Below, in pieces: positions 38,855-49,055 of a stretch of DNA of 64,000 nt. The notes below the pieces were generated by a model. It ran no database searches and had not been told where the DNA came from. It saw nothing but the letters and a program-made list of their open reading frames with translations. The translations under genes were made by a program, and so were the position numbers. Each line of letters opens with the position of its first letter. The first letter of the stretch is position 1. Source of the DNA: Isoetes taiwanensis. Taxonomy: Eukaryota > Streptophyta > Lycopodiopsida > Isoetales > Isoetaceae. The DNA is taken from positions 4,327,537 through 4,391,536 of the forward strand of contig JAJEKV010000055.1 of assembly GCA_021234155.1 (NCBI GenBank). Direction: 5' to 3'.

Positions 38855-40156
38855 TGCTCAATCCAATCCTTCACTTTCTCATGCTTTGTAAGATCAGTAA
38901 GAGGTGCTGCAATCTTTGTAAAATCCTTAACAAATTTCCGGTAATACCCTGCCAATCCTAAAAAACTTCGAACCTCTGAAACATTACCTGGAATGGGCCA
39001 ATCCTTCACTGCCTCTATCTTCGCTGGATCTGTAGCAATTCCCTCTGCTGAAATGACATGTCCCAAATAGTCCACCTTCGGAGTTGCACTTAGAGAACTT
39101 GGCAAAGAGCTGGTGACGTCTTAGCTTTTGTAGGGTCAGTCTAAGATGCTTCTCATGCTCCTGAAGGGTCTTACTGTAGATGAGAATGTCGTCAAAGAAT
39201 ATAACAACAAAATCATCCAAGTACTCCCGGAAGATATCATTCATCAACCGCATAAAGGTTGCAGGGGCATTAGTTAAACCAAAAGGCATAACTGTAAATT
39301 CATAATGCCCCTATCTAGTGTGAAAAGCAGACTTATGGATGTCCTCCTCTTTAATTCTTATTTGGTGATATCCGGAGCGTAAGTCAATCTTTGAGAAGTA
39401 CTTGGCCCCTTGCAACTGGTCCATAAGATCGTCTGCTCTAGGCAAAGCATAGCGATTCTTGATCGTATGCTTGTTGAGCTGCCAATAATCGATACACATC
39501 CTCAAGGAGCCATCCTTCTTCTTCACAAAAAGGATAGGAGCGCCAAAAGGCGAAACACTAGGCCGAATGAAGCCTAGGTTTAGTAACTCCTGAAGTTGCT
39601 TCTTAAGCTCTGCCAATTCAGGGGGACTCATACGGTACGGGGCCTTACTGGTAGGCTTTGTACCTGGTTCCAAAGCTATCTCACATTCTACCCCTCTAAA
39701 TGGAGGAAGTTTCTGGATCTCGTCCGGAAAGAGATCGCTAAATTCCCTGAGAAGATTAGCAATGCTCTTTGGCAACGCATCAACTACTTGCTTCTGTTTA
39801 GCATCCGACTCAATGGATGCAAGTCTGATGACGCAAAGTAGCTTATCCTTGCGTATGGCCTTGTTTAACTGCCTGATGGACATAGACTGCATAATGGGGT
39901 TTAAGGGATCACCTTCTATAGTTACGCAGGCTCCATTAGCTACGTTGAAGGTAACCTCCCGTTTTTCGCAGTCTATATTGGCTTTTGCAGATGCTAAGAA
40001 TTCCATACCAACAATTAGATCATATTTGCCAATATCCATTAACTCGGCACCTAATGCAACTGGTGCACCGGCGCCGATTTTTAAGGTTAATCGACGGCCA
40101 TGAGTATAATACGATTTACCCCGGCTAAAGTGGCGAGGTTTTGGTCGGGACCTCAA
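38806..40156 (-). pseudogene. Ty3/gypsy reverse transcriptase with protease end
   Basis: The frame 40,156-39,311 holds the protease C-terminal motif [10 protein letters not shown], then RT blocks [28 protein letters not shown] (the family has Arg where Trp stands) and [14 protein letters not shown] single in-frame TAG at about 39,314 (after FHTR) interrupts the domain. It continues in the same frame with [12 protein letters not shown] and [17 protein letters not shown], containing the catalytic Asp pair. The connection region [12 protein letters not shown] is in a shifted frame (39,105-38,806). Confidence 0.9.
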
Positions 40157-40566
40157 AGTCTCAAGTCCGCAATACGGGCCATTCTAGAAGAAGCAAAATT
40201 ATGTGTACTTCCCGTATCCATAAGAATTATGAAAGGCTTACTGTCTACTTGACCTATAGTGGAAATAACGGCAGGCTGACTTTCAGCATTGCCGGTTTCA
40301 ATGGCTGCAAGGATATGGGATGCACCGTGGATATACTCGGGAGCCTCCTCGTCGACAGGTGGTGTAGACTCGAGATCATCCCAGTCGAGGTCGGCCATGG
40401 CCAGCTGGGCAGTCTGTGTGACATAAGGGCAATTCTGCATGAAGTGCCGGGGCCGCATACACCTGTAACATGCCTTATCTCTGCGGAGCTGCTCTCGGGC
40501 CTCTTTGGGAATAGACTGTAAGAGGTTCCGAACTGAGTTACCAGCATTGTTCGGTTTGTCTGGCAT
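40153..40566 (-). pseudogene. Gag zinc knuckle and aspartic protease start
   Basis: The knuckle CYRCMRPRHFMQNC (residues 33-46; CX2CX4HX4C) ends gag. MDTGSTHNFAS (116-126) is the aspartic protease active site (DTGS). An acidic linker lies between them. Confidence 0.85.
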
Positions 40567-40569
40567 GTT

Positions 40570-42030
40570 GAAGGTGACTTTCTTGTCCTAGCGACCGTTA
40601 GAGTTTTGCTGAGAAGGCCCAGGACTTGGTGAGCGAGGCTTGTAAAGGTGTTAAGGCGGCTGGGAGTAAGAGGTAAGAGGCGTTGGTACTGGTTTCCTGG
40701 GTGTCTCCTCTTCAAGGCTCAATGCCTTAGCCTCGGCCTCACCGAGCCCGACTTGGTCTATGGCCTTAACCATTCGTTTAATTGAGGGGGCAACCCTTCA
40801 ATATAGCCCTCCACCCGCCCTCTTCACCGTTCATACACGGGACATCTGGCCTCAAGCGCATGAATTCATCTGTGTAGGCTTGAGCCCATACCTACCGCTC
40901 CAACCGTAAAAGTCTCGAATCATTTGGCATTTTAAAGACGAGGCACATAATGCGACTTAAAAGCTTTTAAACTTGCATCGGCTTTACGTGTAGATGTTTG
41001 GCTCTAGCATAGCCCTTCCACCAAATCTGAAAGTGGCCCCTGTAAGGTTTTGAGTAGTAACGTTTCCTCGTATCTTTCTCGGATCATTCCATAGGATTTC
41101 CGAACTCCTTCATTTAGGTCCAACCAAGACTCGCGTTGGGGCGCCTCTAGATTTCCCATCAAACCGAGCCAACTTCCCTGTTTTTCCATATGCCGGTAAT
41201 GTAATGCGGTCAACAAATCTTCTTACGGTACTCCTTGTCCCGGGCCTTTGCATGGTCACCCGACGAAATAGAGGGTATTTGAAAAGAGACGAAGTGGCTG
41301 ATTGTGAAGATGTGGCACTATCGTAAACAAGCCCGACGGCGTTTGGAAGCGGTGCTTCCTTTGTCCAGTCTGGTAGGATTCCGATCGCGGTGTGAAATTT
41401 CTGGCGTAGTGGTGGACTTGGCGATGAGGTAAGGGGATAGGTTAAATGCGTGTAATTAAGGCGTATAAAGTCCCTGATTTTTTGGGAAAAATCGTATTTT
41501 TAAGTATTTTTATACTGGGTAGGGAAAAAATTTATCGTAAGCGAAACCGACACTTGCGAAACTTTGGAAACCGGTTGCTTCGAAATTCAAAAAAAATTAA
41601 AATGCGAAACCCCTAGTTCCGAAATCACGGTGGCTTGCTGTGAAACCGATTTAAATGTGAAAAAACTTGGTATAGATATGAAGGTTCGCTTCTGTGAAAA
41701 AAAAAAAACAATTTTTTTTTCAAAAGTTCCGGTGCGGCCCGAAGGTTTCCTACGCGAAAAAAGTTTCACGTGTGGCGAAGGTTTCTGCGAAATTTTTTCG
41801 CCGCCAGGAAATTTTTGGGACGATATTTTTGGCGTATTAAGCGTCAAATTTGTGCCGTATCAAGCGAAAATACGTATTACATTATAAAACGCATTATCTG
41901 ATATTGAACCTATCCCTGACTCCGGTCCGTCCTCCAGCATATGCGGTGGTGGGTTGGCATTCAATACATAAGCCTGCAGCTCTACTAACTGCCGCTTCAT
42001 CAACAGGAGTTCCTAATCTGCTAGCATTTT
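40570..42030 (-). pseudogene. Gag, frameshifted and interrupted
   Basis: Short open pieces on the minus strand have the character of gypsy gag: MKRQLVELQAYVLNANPPP near 42,000-41,940, then, after the TIR insertion at 41,434-41,916, pieces with FKYPLFRRVT and ARFDGKSRG before 41,150, and LDLNEGVRKSYGMIRERYEE (about 41,125-41,065). Many frame changes are present. The call rests on position upstream of the knuckle and on composition. Confidence 0.5.
41434..41916. mobile_element. Small TIR-ended insertion in gag, possible MITE
   Basis: A 483 bp AT-rich block bounded by GGGATAGGTT on the left and AACCTATCCC on the right (perfect 10 bp inverted repeats). Weaker inverted similarity continues inward (ATGCGT...CGTAT on both sides). 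It interrupts the gag-like reading. CGAAA/TTTCG motifs recur inside. No clear target duplication was seen and no family is recognised. Confidence 0.4.
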
Positions 42031-42305
42031 AGGGTGTTTGCCATGAGGCGTTACGTGCACCGTCTATATTGACCATAACAAGGTATAAGCAGAATTTATG
42101 TGATATCAAGTGTCACAAAGAAGATCATTTTGAGTAGTACTAGGAACAATAATAAAGACAATACAAGAAAATTAAAGAAAAGAACTTTATTATAAAGTCA
42201 AAATGGTAGTTACATTGGAGGGCGTTTTAACAAAATTAAGTCTGTAGAATACAAAACTTAATGATTATACAAAACTTAGCCATGAAAAAGCCGTGCAGAT
42301 CAGGC

Positions 42306-42772
42306 CTAGGGCTCCGCGAAAGGGTACAGGATAGAGTAACGAATACTCTCTCTTACTGCCCTAACTACCTTGTAACGAGCCCATGCCTGGATAATAACAT
42401 ATTGATAATCTAACGTGGGGCTAATGATGAGTAATTTGAAAAGATCTCTCAGCGCGTAGAAAATCTGCCATAAATGGTCATTCGCATCGGCAAAAGCCTG
42501 GTGCTTCGTCATCTCCCAATAATTCCAGGTACGACCGACAGTGTGTTCTAGGTGTTCGAAGGCGCGCTCACGGAGGATGTTGACAATTTCAAAGCCCTTG
42601 ATTGGATCGTAGAGTTCTCCTTCATCCATGGGTTCCTCTGTCACATAATCGACATCCGTTGGGTGCCACTCTGCATATTCTTGGCCATAGTCTTGATCTG
42701 GAGGTACCTGATCTTCCCCTCGTAGTTCCTCGGGTATTTCTTCTTCATTTTCCTCAATTTCATCGTCTGCAA
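42306..42772 (-). CDS. Accessory ORF e, acidic, unknown
   Basis: Open from an acceptor-like TACCGTCTTGCAG (ending 42,773) through 42,306. The first part is strongly acidic (EIEENEEEIPEELRGED); the second is helical and ends SILYPFAEP. There is no convincing AUG before the acidic part, so it may be a last exon. No family is recognised. It is the last ORF of the cassette, 190 bp downstream of accessory ORF d. Confidence 0.45.
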
Positions 42773-42962
42773 GACGGTAAGTATGAGTACATAACAGTTG
42801 AATTATTCCTTATACTTCAAACTCTAAAAGAGGAAGACAATTATTGTAGGAAAAAGACAATTTGCTTGTATTCAAAAGAAGATGCGTGAAGATCATCAGC
42901 GCAAAATTACATATACTCGAGTAGCTCAAAGGCTATGCTCATGCAATAGATACTATAAAAGG

Positions 42963-43848
42963 CTATGAACTAGTCCCGGCATCCCGGTCCATTGGCGTAG
43001 GAGGTGGTGGCGGCGGTCGATGACGTAACAAGGTCACCCCTGGGTCTACTGTGGCAGCCGCAATGGAGGCAACCTCTGACGGGTAGGCAGCAGCCAATGG
43101 GGCCGACGTAAGGAGCTTCATGCTCATCCAGGGTGCGATGTCTTGACCCAATGCCGTAAGAGCAAGGTCCCTCCGCACCAGCACGTAAGTAAGGGTGCGA
43201 TATGAGAGCTTCTTATGCCCCGCCAATGTGGATAGTGCACGGAGGCTCCACCATGACGCCTCGGCCTCGGGGCCTAGGTCTCGGGCCACAAAAAGGACCT
43301 GCCCCTGCCGGAAAGCTGACAAGAAGAAGCGAGTGAGGTGATTTCCCAATGCCTTTCCTTGCGGGGTCAACGAAGTGGCGACCTCCTTATCTAAGTCCAT
43401 GGGGACCTCCTCCTTCTTGAGTTCTTCCTGCTCCTCTTTAAGGTGAGTAAGATTATGGTAAAGTTCTTCCCCTTCCTCATCTGAATTAGAGGGGACCTCA
43501 ACCATATTAATATTGGGGACATGAGGTCCCATAGCCGTAAAAGCATCCGGAGGAGGCTGAATTGGTGGATCCTGCAGCATCAAATCCCTAAGCCGTAGCA
43601 GAGTAGCAGCCGGCTCTATGGTCTCCTGATGAAACTGGAGTAGCTGGTGTACCTCTTGTGGAAGATCAATAGGGGTGAAATCTATAAAATCATCCATACA
43701 GTACTCTGCCAATTCATAGAGCACGTGGTCCTTGCGGCGGTGCTTGAATCCGGCCACTATGTGATAAGTCCAGATGATATCATCTAAGAGAAGATACTCT
43801 TGGCCTTGATGATACACAACTGGAAGGGCGTCCAACCCGGACAAGCGT
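42963..43848 (-). CDS. Accessory ORF d, cut at its 5' end by a solo LTR
   Basis: About 295 codons open up to the border of the solo LTR, with no AUG of its own near the start. Numbered from the TTG at 43,844, it has a hydrophobic/aromatic N-terminal part (VVYHQGQEYLLLDDIIW), a Leu-rich middle, an acidic-basic stretch (SNSDEEGEE ... KEEQEELKKEE, about 115-145), and a Pro-rich tail (HRPPPPPPTPMD). On the far side of the LTR an ATG lies in the same frame just beyond the target duplication, so the original start was probably separated by the insertion. The N-terminal pattern resembles a block of accessory ORF c (VVKHEGRQYLEIAF), suggesting related proteins. The family is unknown. Confidence 0.55.
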
Positions 43849-44348
43849 TGTTAGTCCTGTGCCTCCTGGTTCAGGACTATTCATGCATACGACGGACCAG
43901 GTCAAGCTCAAGGATCCACAGACAGGCATGGGTCAGCCATCAAAGGCTCAGCAGAAGACCAAGCAGCAGACCACGCAGTCAAAGCCTGCGTCCGTCAACA
44001 AGAGGCGCCGCTCAGACAAGTGATGGCCCGTCACCGCCCGCGTCAGTGTCAGCGTGATTCTAGGCACTTCAAGAGGCACCGCCAACATTCCTGCAAATCA
44101 GGCCTCCTTACAGGAGTCGGCACCGAGATCAGTCAGGGTGTCTATATTGGGCCAAAGGCCATTGTACTATATATATGAGTAGAGCTAGCACATGAGTTTT
44201 TAGATGAGTTTTGAGTCTTGTCTCTCTTCAGTCTTCTCTCGATTGCGAGAGTTCATGTATGTTCATCATTGATATCAAGGAAGCTTATCATTTTCCTCTC
44301 ACTGTTCTCTCTTCTTCTGTTTTCTTCTTGTTCTTTTCTTGCAAATCC
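43849..44348 (+). mobile_element. Solo LTR, same family as the 3' LTR at 63,531
   Basis: Starts TGTTAGTCCTGTGCC and matches 63,531-64,000 over its length (shared blocks: GACTATTCATGCAT, TCTATATTGGGCCAAAGGCC, GTAGAGCTAGCACATGAG). Five-base flanks AGCGT (43,844-43,848) and CGCGT (44,349-44,353) look like a target duplication with one change. The 3' end lacks a canonical CA, so it is uncertain by a few bases. Confidence 0.75.
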
Positions 44349-44393
44349 CGCGTGACATAGTCCCCCAGATTCTCCTGTTAGATCCAAGGGTCC

Positions 44394-44960
44394 TCACAGA
44401 GGGCTGTCTTGCAGGAGTTCCCGAACCCAGACCCCAAACAAGCGTGCTGCTTGTTCCCAAGGCGGCGGCATCTCTTCGGCCAACTGTTTCCAACGTACGA
44501 AATCGTCCATGCCGATGTGTTCGTCCTCTTCCTCATCGGAAGACTCGGGAAGCTTGCCTTTCTCTGCTGGCAAAGTATCATCCTCAACGTACTGATCCAT
44601 GAGGATGGCTAGAGCAAAGGCGATCTCAAGATACTGCCGGCCCTCATGCTTAACTACAGACGGGTGGTTACCCCACCGAAGCTTGCCCTTAAGCACATCA
44701 TACGCGTGGGTGTCGCTGCCTAGCATCTCTCTCACAACATCCCGCTCAATGAACAACTGAGGCGGTTCTCTGAAGGGGGTGCAAAGAGGGAGCATCTCCT
44801 CGGCATAAAACTCCAGAAACCCTGTATAGTCTGGGTGACGTTGCATATTGGCAATAAGATCGATACGCTGGAGCAAAAAGGGCTGTAAGAGATCAAAGGG
44901 AACCTGAGGATCCCAGTGCTCTCCGTCCTCATACCATGCAAGTAGGTTGGTGGCGGCCAT
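44394..44960 (-). CDS. Accessory ORF c, unknown, acidic C-terminal half
   Basis: A 188-residue ORF with an ATG at 44,960 and a stop just upstream of the solo LTR. Residues 20-80 are helical with many aromatics (FLEFYAEEMLPLCTPF). Residues 103-130 contain VVKHEGRQYLEIAFALAIL, similar in pattern to ORF d. An acidic patch (SSDEEEDEH) follows at about 146-154. No family is recognised. Same strand as its neighbours, 210 bp downstream of the histone H3-like ORF. Confidence 0.55.
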   Translation of the reverse strand: MAATNLLAWYEDGEHWDPQVPFDLLQPFLLQRIDLIANMQRHPDYTGFLEFYAEEMLPLCTPFREPPQLFIERDVVREMLGSDTHAYDVLKGKLRWGNHPSVVKHEGRQYLEIAFALAILMDQYVEDDTLPAEKGKLPESSDEEEDEHIGMDDFVRWKQLAEEMPPPWEQAARLFGVWVRELLQDSPL

Positions 44961-45170
44961 TGGCGCTGGAAGTCAAGAGGGAGGAGGGTAATTAGATGAT
45001 GGTAAGTGAAAATGAAACCCTAAAACCCTTTTTCAAGTACCCTCTTCTTTGGCGTCGATCGACGGCGATTACTTATTATTATTATTTTTTTTCCAAAAAA
45101 AAAGAAGAAAGGGAATAAAGACTTCCATTAATATTAACAAAAGTTGTACAATGAAAATGCCCGAAGGTAG

Positions 45171-45497
45171 CTACAAGGGATCCCCCCGGATCCTCCGGGC
45201 GAGGGCTAAATCTTTAGTCATTATGGTGACCCTCTTTGCGTGTGTAGCGCAAAGGTTGGCGTCACCAAAAAGAGCTATCAAATAGGCCTCGGCGGCCTCC
45301 TGCAGTGCCAAAATTGCAAAAGTCTGGAAGCGGAGGTCGGTCTTGAACTCTTGTGCGATTTCCCGAACCAACCTCTGAAAAGGCAGCTTCCTTATCAAGA
45401 GTTCCGTGGTCTTCTGGTATTTACGGATCTCCCGTAAAGCCACGGTGCCAGGTCGGAAACGGTGGGGTTTCCTCGCGAGGGCCGGGCTGGCCCCTTC
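45171..45497 (-). pseudogene. Histone H3-like ORF, complete core, tail disrupted
   Basis: The minus strand reads [19 protein letters not shown], then [49 protein letters not shown] and LARRIRG: the whole H3 histone fold from the end of the tail to the C-terminus, uninterrupted for 108 codons. It lacks the longer loop 1 of centromeric H3. Differences from canonical H3 include TFAI where SSAV is usual, GDAN for EDTN, Thr for Pro in TIMPKD, and a terminal RGDPL. An in-frame TAA at 45,500-45,498 cuts off the N-terminal tail; upstream sequence to about 45,600 has degenerate tail-like basic and Pro-rich coding in other frames. It sits between accessory ORFs b and c in the same orientation. It may be a captured histone gene or an inserted retrocopy. 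Confidence 0.85.
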
Positions 45498-45636
45498 TTA
45501 CGGGGACCGTCTTAGCCGCTTGATGGCGAGGATGGGGCGTGGCGTCCACCGCTCTTGCCGCCGGCTGGGCGGCGTATTCTTCCCAATATTCCGGCAACCT
45601 TGACTTCTCTTTTATTGGCTGCTTGGGACTTATGGG

Positions 45637-46404
45637 CTACAAATTTCCTCTTGTTCGTTTGCTGGCTTGTCCCCTGATTAGGGTCTGCGGGGTTTCTTGC
45701 TTTCGAGATTGGCCTCTTTGTTGGTGCTGGTCTCTTTGTTCATTCTTGAGCCTTTTGGCCTCCTCAGAGCCTCTTTGGGCTCGTTCCATGTCGGCCTCTA
45801 CCTGAGCCAACCGCCGATTAGCGATCCTTCGGAGCAGTTCTACATGATAGCGGTCAGGTCGCTGGGCCATATCCATCTGGACTATTGTCAAGTAGTCCAG
45901 ACTGGGAATCTCAGTCCACATAAAGCTTTGAGAAGCCTCGTGCCATTGATATATGGGTAATTCAAAAGCCTGGCAGTTGATAATAGCCCACCCATGGCGC
46001 AAGTACCTGTATTCCCGAGCCCGCGTTTTTATATCCGCCCTCTCTACCTCTCGACGATCGTCTTCCCTGACTAATACCCCAATACGAGTTGCCTCAATCT
46101 GAATTGCTTCCTCCTCAGAGTGTTCTTCACACTCAGGGGGGTAGAATTTGATCAATACCATGACATTGTCAAGTTGCTCGACCATGGTGTAGGGTAGCTG
46201 GTGCAGATTGAGCTTAATCAGAAACTGCTCAGAGAAATGGAATATAGGATAGGGTATCCTAAGGTCATCGCTAAATCGCCGTACCAGCTCATCCAGAAGG
46301 ATGTCTATCAAGTCGCTATCAGTGGCCATATGTTGCGCGATCATAGCGTAGATTTGGGGTATATTGAGGCTAGAGGGGTCCGCGGTAGTCTTAGTGTTGG
46401 CCAT
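45637..46404 (-). CDS. Accessory ORF b, unknown, coiled-coil tail
   Basis: The frame is open from 46,557, but the likely start is the ATG at 46,404 (MANTKTTADPSS), giving 255 residues; the upstream extension is low-complexity. Residues 10-80 are helical (IYAMIAQHMATDSDLIDILL), residues 130-185 are aromatic-rich (YRYLRHGWAIINCQAFELPI), and the C-terminal 70 residues are highly charged and helical (NRRLAQVEADMERAQRGSEE), a probable coiled coil. No family is recognised. It is the first ORF of the cassette after the right LTR. Confidence 0.55.
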   Translation of the reverse strand: MANTKTTADPSSLNIPQIYAMIAQHMATDSDLIDILLDELVRRFSDDLRIPYPIFHFSEQFLIKLNLHQLPYTMVEQLDNVMVLIKFYPPECEEHSEEEAIQIEATRIGVLVREDDRREVERADIKTRAREYRYLRHGWAIINCQAFELPIYQWHEASQSFMWTEIPSLDYLTIVQMDMAQRPDRYHVELLRRIANRRLAQVEADMERAQRGSEEAKRLKNEQRDQHQQRGQSRKQETPQTLIRGQASKRTRGNL

Positions 46405-46557
46405 AAGTGAGGCGCTGGCGATTAGGAAGATAATAGGGGAGGCGCTAGGGGTGGAGGAGGCGGTGGAAAGAAACAAGGTGGAAGAACAAGGCCGGGTCCG
46501 GCGGCTATGGCGGACGTCAGAGCAGGCGGGCGGAGGCGTGTAAGGCAAGGAAAGCAT

Positions 46558-47008
46558 AAAAACAACCGGCCGCCTAACTTTTAAATTTTAAAAATTTTCT
46601 TATTTAAAAACTTTTTTTTTTTTTTTTATCGGCCCGGAAATCTGGCGCTTTTATCTTTCGATGGCGTAAACTGACATTATCTGGCGTTTATATCCGGATT
46701 ACAACGTCGACGAAATGCTTGGCCGAGTTGAGTTTCGGGGCCCTTCCACATCCTTTCTCCGCGGGATAACGACCCTCCTAGCAAGGTGGTTAAAAAACGC
46801 GTTTTTTATTCATAAAAATCTTCTATAAAAATCCGTACGTACTCTAAAAGATTTTTATGGAATGGGATAGCCAAAAAAAAAAAAAAAAAATATTGCCCCT
46901 AATTTTTTTTTGTGCACATTAAGGTTTAGGGTTTGAATGTTTAGAATTATATAAGGTTTACAGGGGTTAGAATGTTTAGGTTTAGGGATAGAATTTTTAA
47001 ATTTAGGG
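46558..47008. other. AT-rich leader between LTR and cassette
   Basis: No coding. Contains a T-run (46,611-46,628), an A-run (46,873-46,889) and repeated TTTAGGGTT/GAATGTTTAG motifs (46,920-47,005). The plant telomere-like heptamer TTTAGGG appears as single degenerate units only. The LTR similarity stops at 47,008 inside this motif field. Confidence 0.5.
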
Positions 47009-47536
47009 TTAGAAGGGTTAATCTTAACAAAGATAACCAGAGAAGACTAACTGAGGTGCTATCCTAGAAGCTCAAGCTAGACTACCCACTAACCCGAGTT
47101 TCTGCTAGATCCGTTAGCATGGGGCACCTCCATCTTTCAGCAACTTGGGTGTTCAGCAACAACTTGGGCGTTCAGCAACACTTGGGAGTTCAGCAACAAC
47201 TGGGGCGCTCAACAGCTCCTCCTCCTGGCTCGATTTTGGGGCCAAATGGGGTAGGGGTCCAATTTGATGCCCCAAGTTAGCATTCCCCTGCTGGCCAATC
47301 GAATTTGGCCAAGTGGCACCTTCCTAATTAATCTATTATCCTAATTAAGTCAATTAGATGTTATTTCTTAATTATAGGTAATTATCCTTTAATTTCCCCT
47401 TTATTAATTTAGCATAGCTAAATTAATCCCTTTTAGGCCAACCCCCTAGGTTAAAATACCCCATGGTGGCGTATCTCTATTGTGTGACATGTCAGTATAT
47501 TTATACGTATACCGTATAAATACGTGGAACGTCGCA
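47009..47536 (-). repeat. Chromovirus right LTR (empty CACTA site)
   Basis: Matches 31,240-31,270 joined to 35,760-36,256 with no CACTA in between. It therefore shows the unoccupied target (AACCAGAGAAGAC). It is shorter than the left LTR on its inner side. Ends CGTCGCA at 47,536. Confidence 0.85.
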
Positions 47537-47708
47537 AAATTGAACCCCACAACTCAGTTACGGCAAAATCCCCTTCACACAAAGAAATTGCTCCTTGCTC
47601 AACGGTGTCGTTTTTTTGCCGACGATCACCAAGACAAATGGTAACAATCCCTTTTTCAATGGAAATTCTTGCCACACAATGGTCTGTCGAGAACCTTGGT
47701 TGCCAAAT
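47537..47708 (-). other. Leader of an LTR element, cut by the chromovirus LTR
   Basis: Read on the minus strand it follows the LTR end TCTAACA with ATT and TGGCAACCAAGG, in the position and spacing of a tRNA primer-binding site, then runs about 170 bp as an open stretch without a known domain to the chromovirus LTR. It is probably the 5' leader of the element whose LTR is 47,709-48,011. Confidence 0.45.
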
Positions 47709-48011
47709 TGTTAGAGCCTAAACTCCAAATTTGCAAGAATGATGAAAAACCAGTAATCCAAGCTTCAATCTACCAGATCTATGCAATGCACAACATAAAG
47801 ACTCATAATCTCCATAGCTAGATCAAAATAATCTCTCTCTCATACACCGTCTCTGTTTTTTCTCCCTGCTCAGATAACACGGTGATGATAATGGATCCCC
47901 AGGTACACAATGAATACGTGCATATCTACTCCACGTGTGCATATGTGTATATACATGTATATATACCTCCTATATACGACCATGTATACGGTCTCCTATA
48001 CCAATCTAACA
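47709..48011 (-). repeat. 303 bp LTR, TGTTAG...CTAACA
   Basis: Bounded by TGTTAGAGCC and CCAATCTAACA, the usual inverted ends of plant LTRs. AT-rich with TATATA motifs. Flanking five-mers (CAAAT and ATACA) do not match, which fits its being the 5' LTR of a truncated minus-strand element and not a solo LTR. Confidence 0.6.
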
Positions 48012-49055
48012 ATACATCAGTTGTCTGATGATATAATGTGTTAAATGTGGGCCTCCGCCACCATGATGATCAAGCTATTCTTCCAATTGATCAATGTACA
48101 AATCAAAGAGTGCAGGAGATAGAGGGCAACCCTATCGTACTTCAATATTACTAGTGATTTGGGTACCTGATGCTGGAAACTTAGCAAAGACCCTTTCATA
48201 GAGCCAATAAATTGAATTTTGAAGGTTTTGTGGAACTCCAAGTGCTAGCAAGCACTGCCAAAGAAGCTCACGAGGTACTGCAAAGGCAGAAGTAAAATCC
48301 ACAAAGCATATATAGAGGTCTTGTTTCAAGCTTCGACTATGTCCAATAAGCATGTGCAATGTGAAAATATGGTCATGGAATGACCTGGACGAAAATCTGC
48401 CTATCCTACAGCACATACACTAGTATCTTCTACCCATGATGTCAACTGCTTCTCGGTGATACTGGCTAGGAGCTTGAAAAATATGGAACGGACAATGATC
48501 ATGCGATAATTCGAAGGGTCATTCTTATCACCTGCTTTGTGAATTGGTATGACCGTACTGATCGCCAAGTTTCTGGCAATCCTTCTTGTAAAGCTTGCTT
48601 TAAAAGATCAGTATGATTGGAAGCAATAGTGGATCCCCCTCCCCCCCTCTCCCCCTTCCATTTAAGCAATTCTGCTTGTAAACCTTGAAGATCAGGAGAC
48701 TTGCCATTGGATAGATGTCGCAGACCTTCTTTGATTTTCTCCTCTGTGAATTGAAGAATATTATCTACCAAATGAGGCACAGAATTAAGAATCCCAGGAT
48801 GATCATATAGTTGGACCAATCGCTCATCCCATTGTTGCATAGAAATATGTACAAGAGTGGGATGTGGTCAATATAATATTTTGCGCCAGAGGGTCTGAGG
48901 CTCACGTAGCAATGATTCAAATATTTGCTTCTGATGCTCAACAACAAAGCGTGCTTTCTTGCGTTTCAACACAGAATTATAATTCTTGATGGCATTGTGA
49001 TGTGTATCTGGCTCAATGATCATTCTCAGATGTTTTTTAAGCTGCTTGCATTCTA
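48012..49055 (-). pseudogene. LINE reverse transcriptase fragment, inverted part
   Basis: The minus strand reads, in order from 49,055: a basic linker (KKHLRMIIEP...LKRKKARFV), a block with GLRHLSNGKSPD (about 48,727-48,690), RT motif A as VDFTSAF (near 48,290), GVPQNLQNSIYWLYERV, and motif B as GCPLSPALFDLYIDQLEE (near 48,130-48,080). Motif C (YADD) is missing. Stops and frame changes are present. The family differs from the L1-like LINE at 20,520. Confidence 0.8.

Larger units (their letters stand above)
35760..47536 (-). mobile_element. Chromodomain Ty3/gypsy retrotransposon (chromovirus), decayed
   Basis: Between two similar LTR segments, on the minus strand: accessory ORF cassette (46,404-42,306), gag (about 42,030-40,570), zinc knuckle and protease, RT, RNase H, integrase and chromodomain, in the order of Metaviridae chromoviruses. 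Reading frames are broken throughout. A TIR-ended insertion (41,434-41,916), a solo LTR (43,849-44,348) and a CACTA in the 3' LTR are nested in it. No clear tRNA primer site was found beside the right LTR, and the LTR there is truncated, so membership of the cassette in this element is likely but not proven. Confidence 0.65.

Noticed and set aside
45171-45443. Histone H3-like ORF as centromeric CENH3
   Set aside because: The loop 1 region has canonical H3 length (TDLRFQ) and the core follows replication-type H3 more closely.
42306-46404. Origin of the accessory cassette from a giant DNA virus
   Set aside because: Histone genes occur in some giant viruses, but the other ORFs show no viral hallmark and the cassette lies between LTR-like segments.
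46920-47005. Interstitial telomere repeat (TTTAGGG)n
   Set aside because: Only isolated, degenerate units; no tandem array.
47709-48011. Solo LTR
   Set aside because: Flanks do not form a target duplication and a primer-site-like sequence follows, so it is better read as the 5' LTR of a truncated element.
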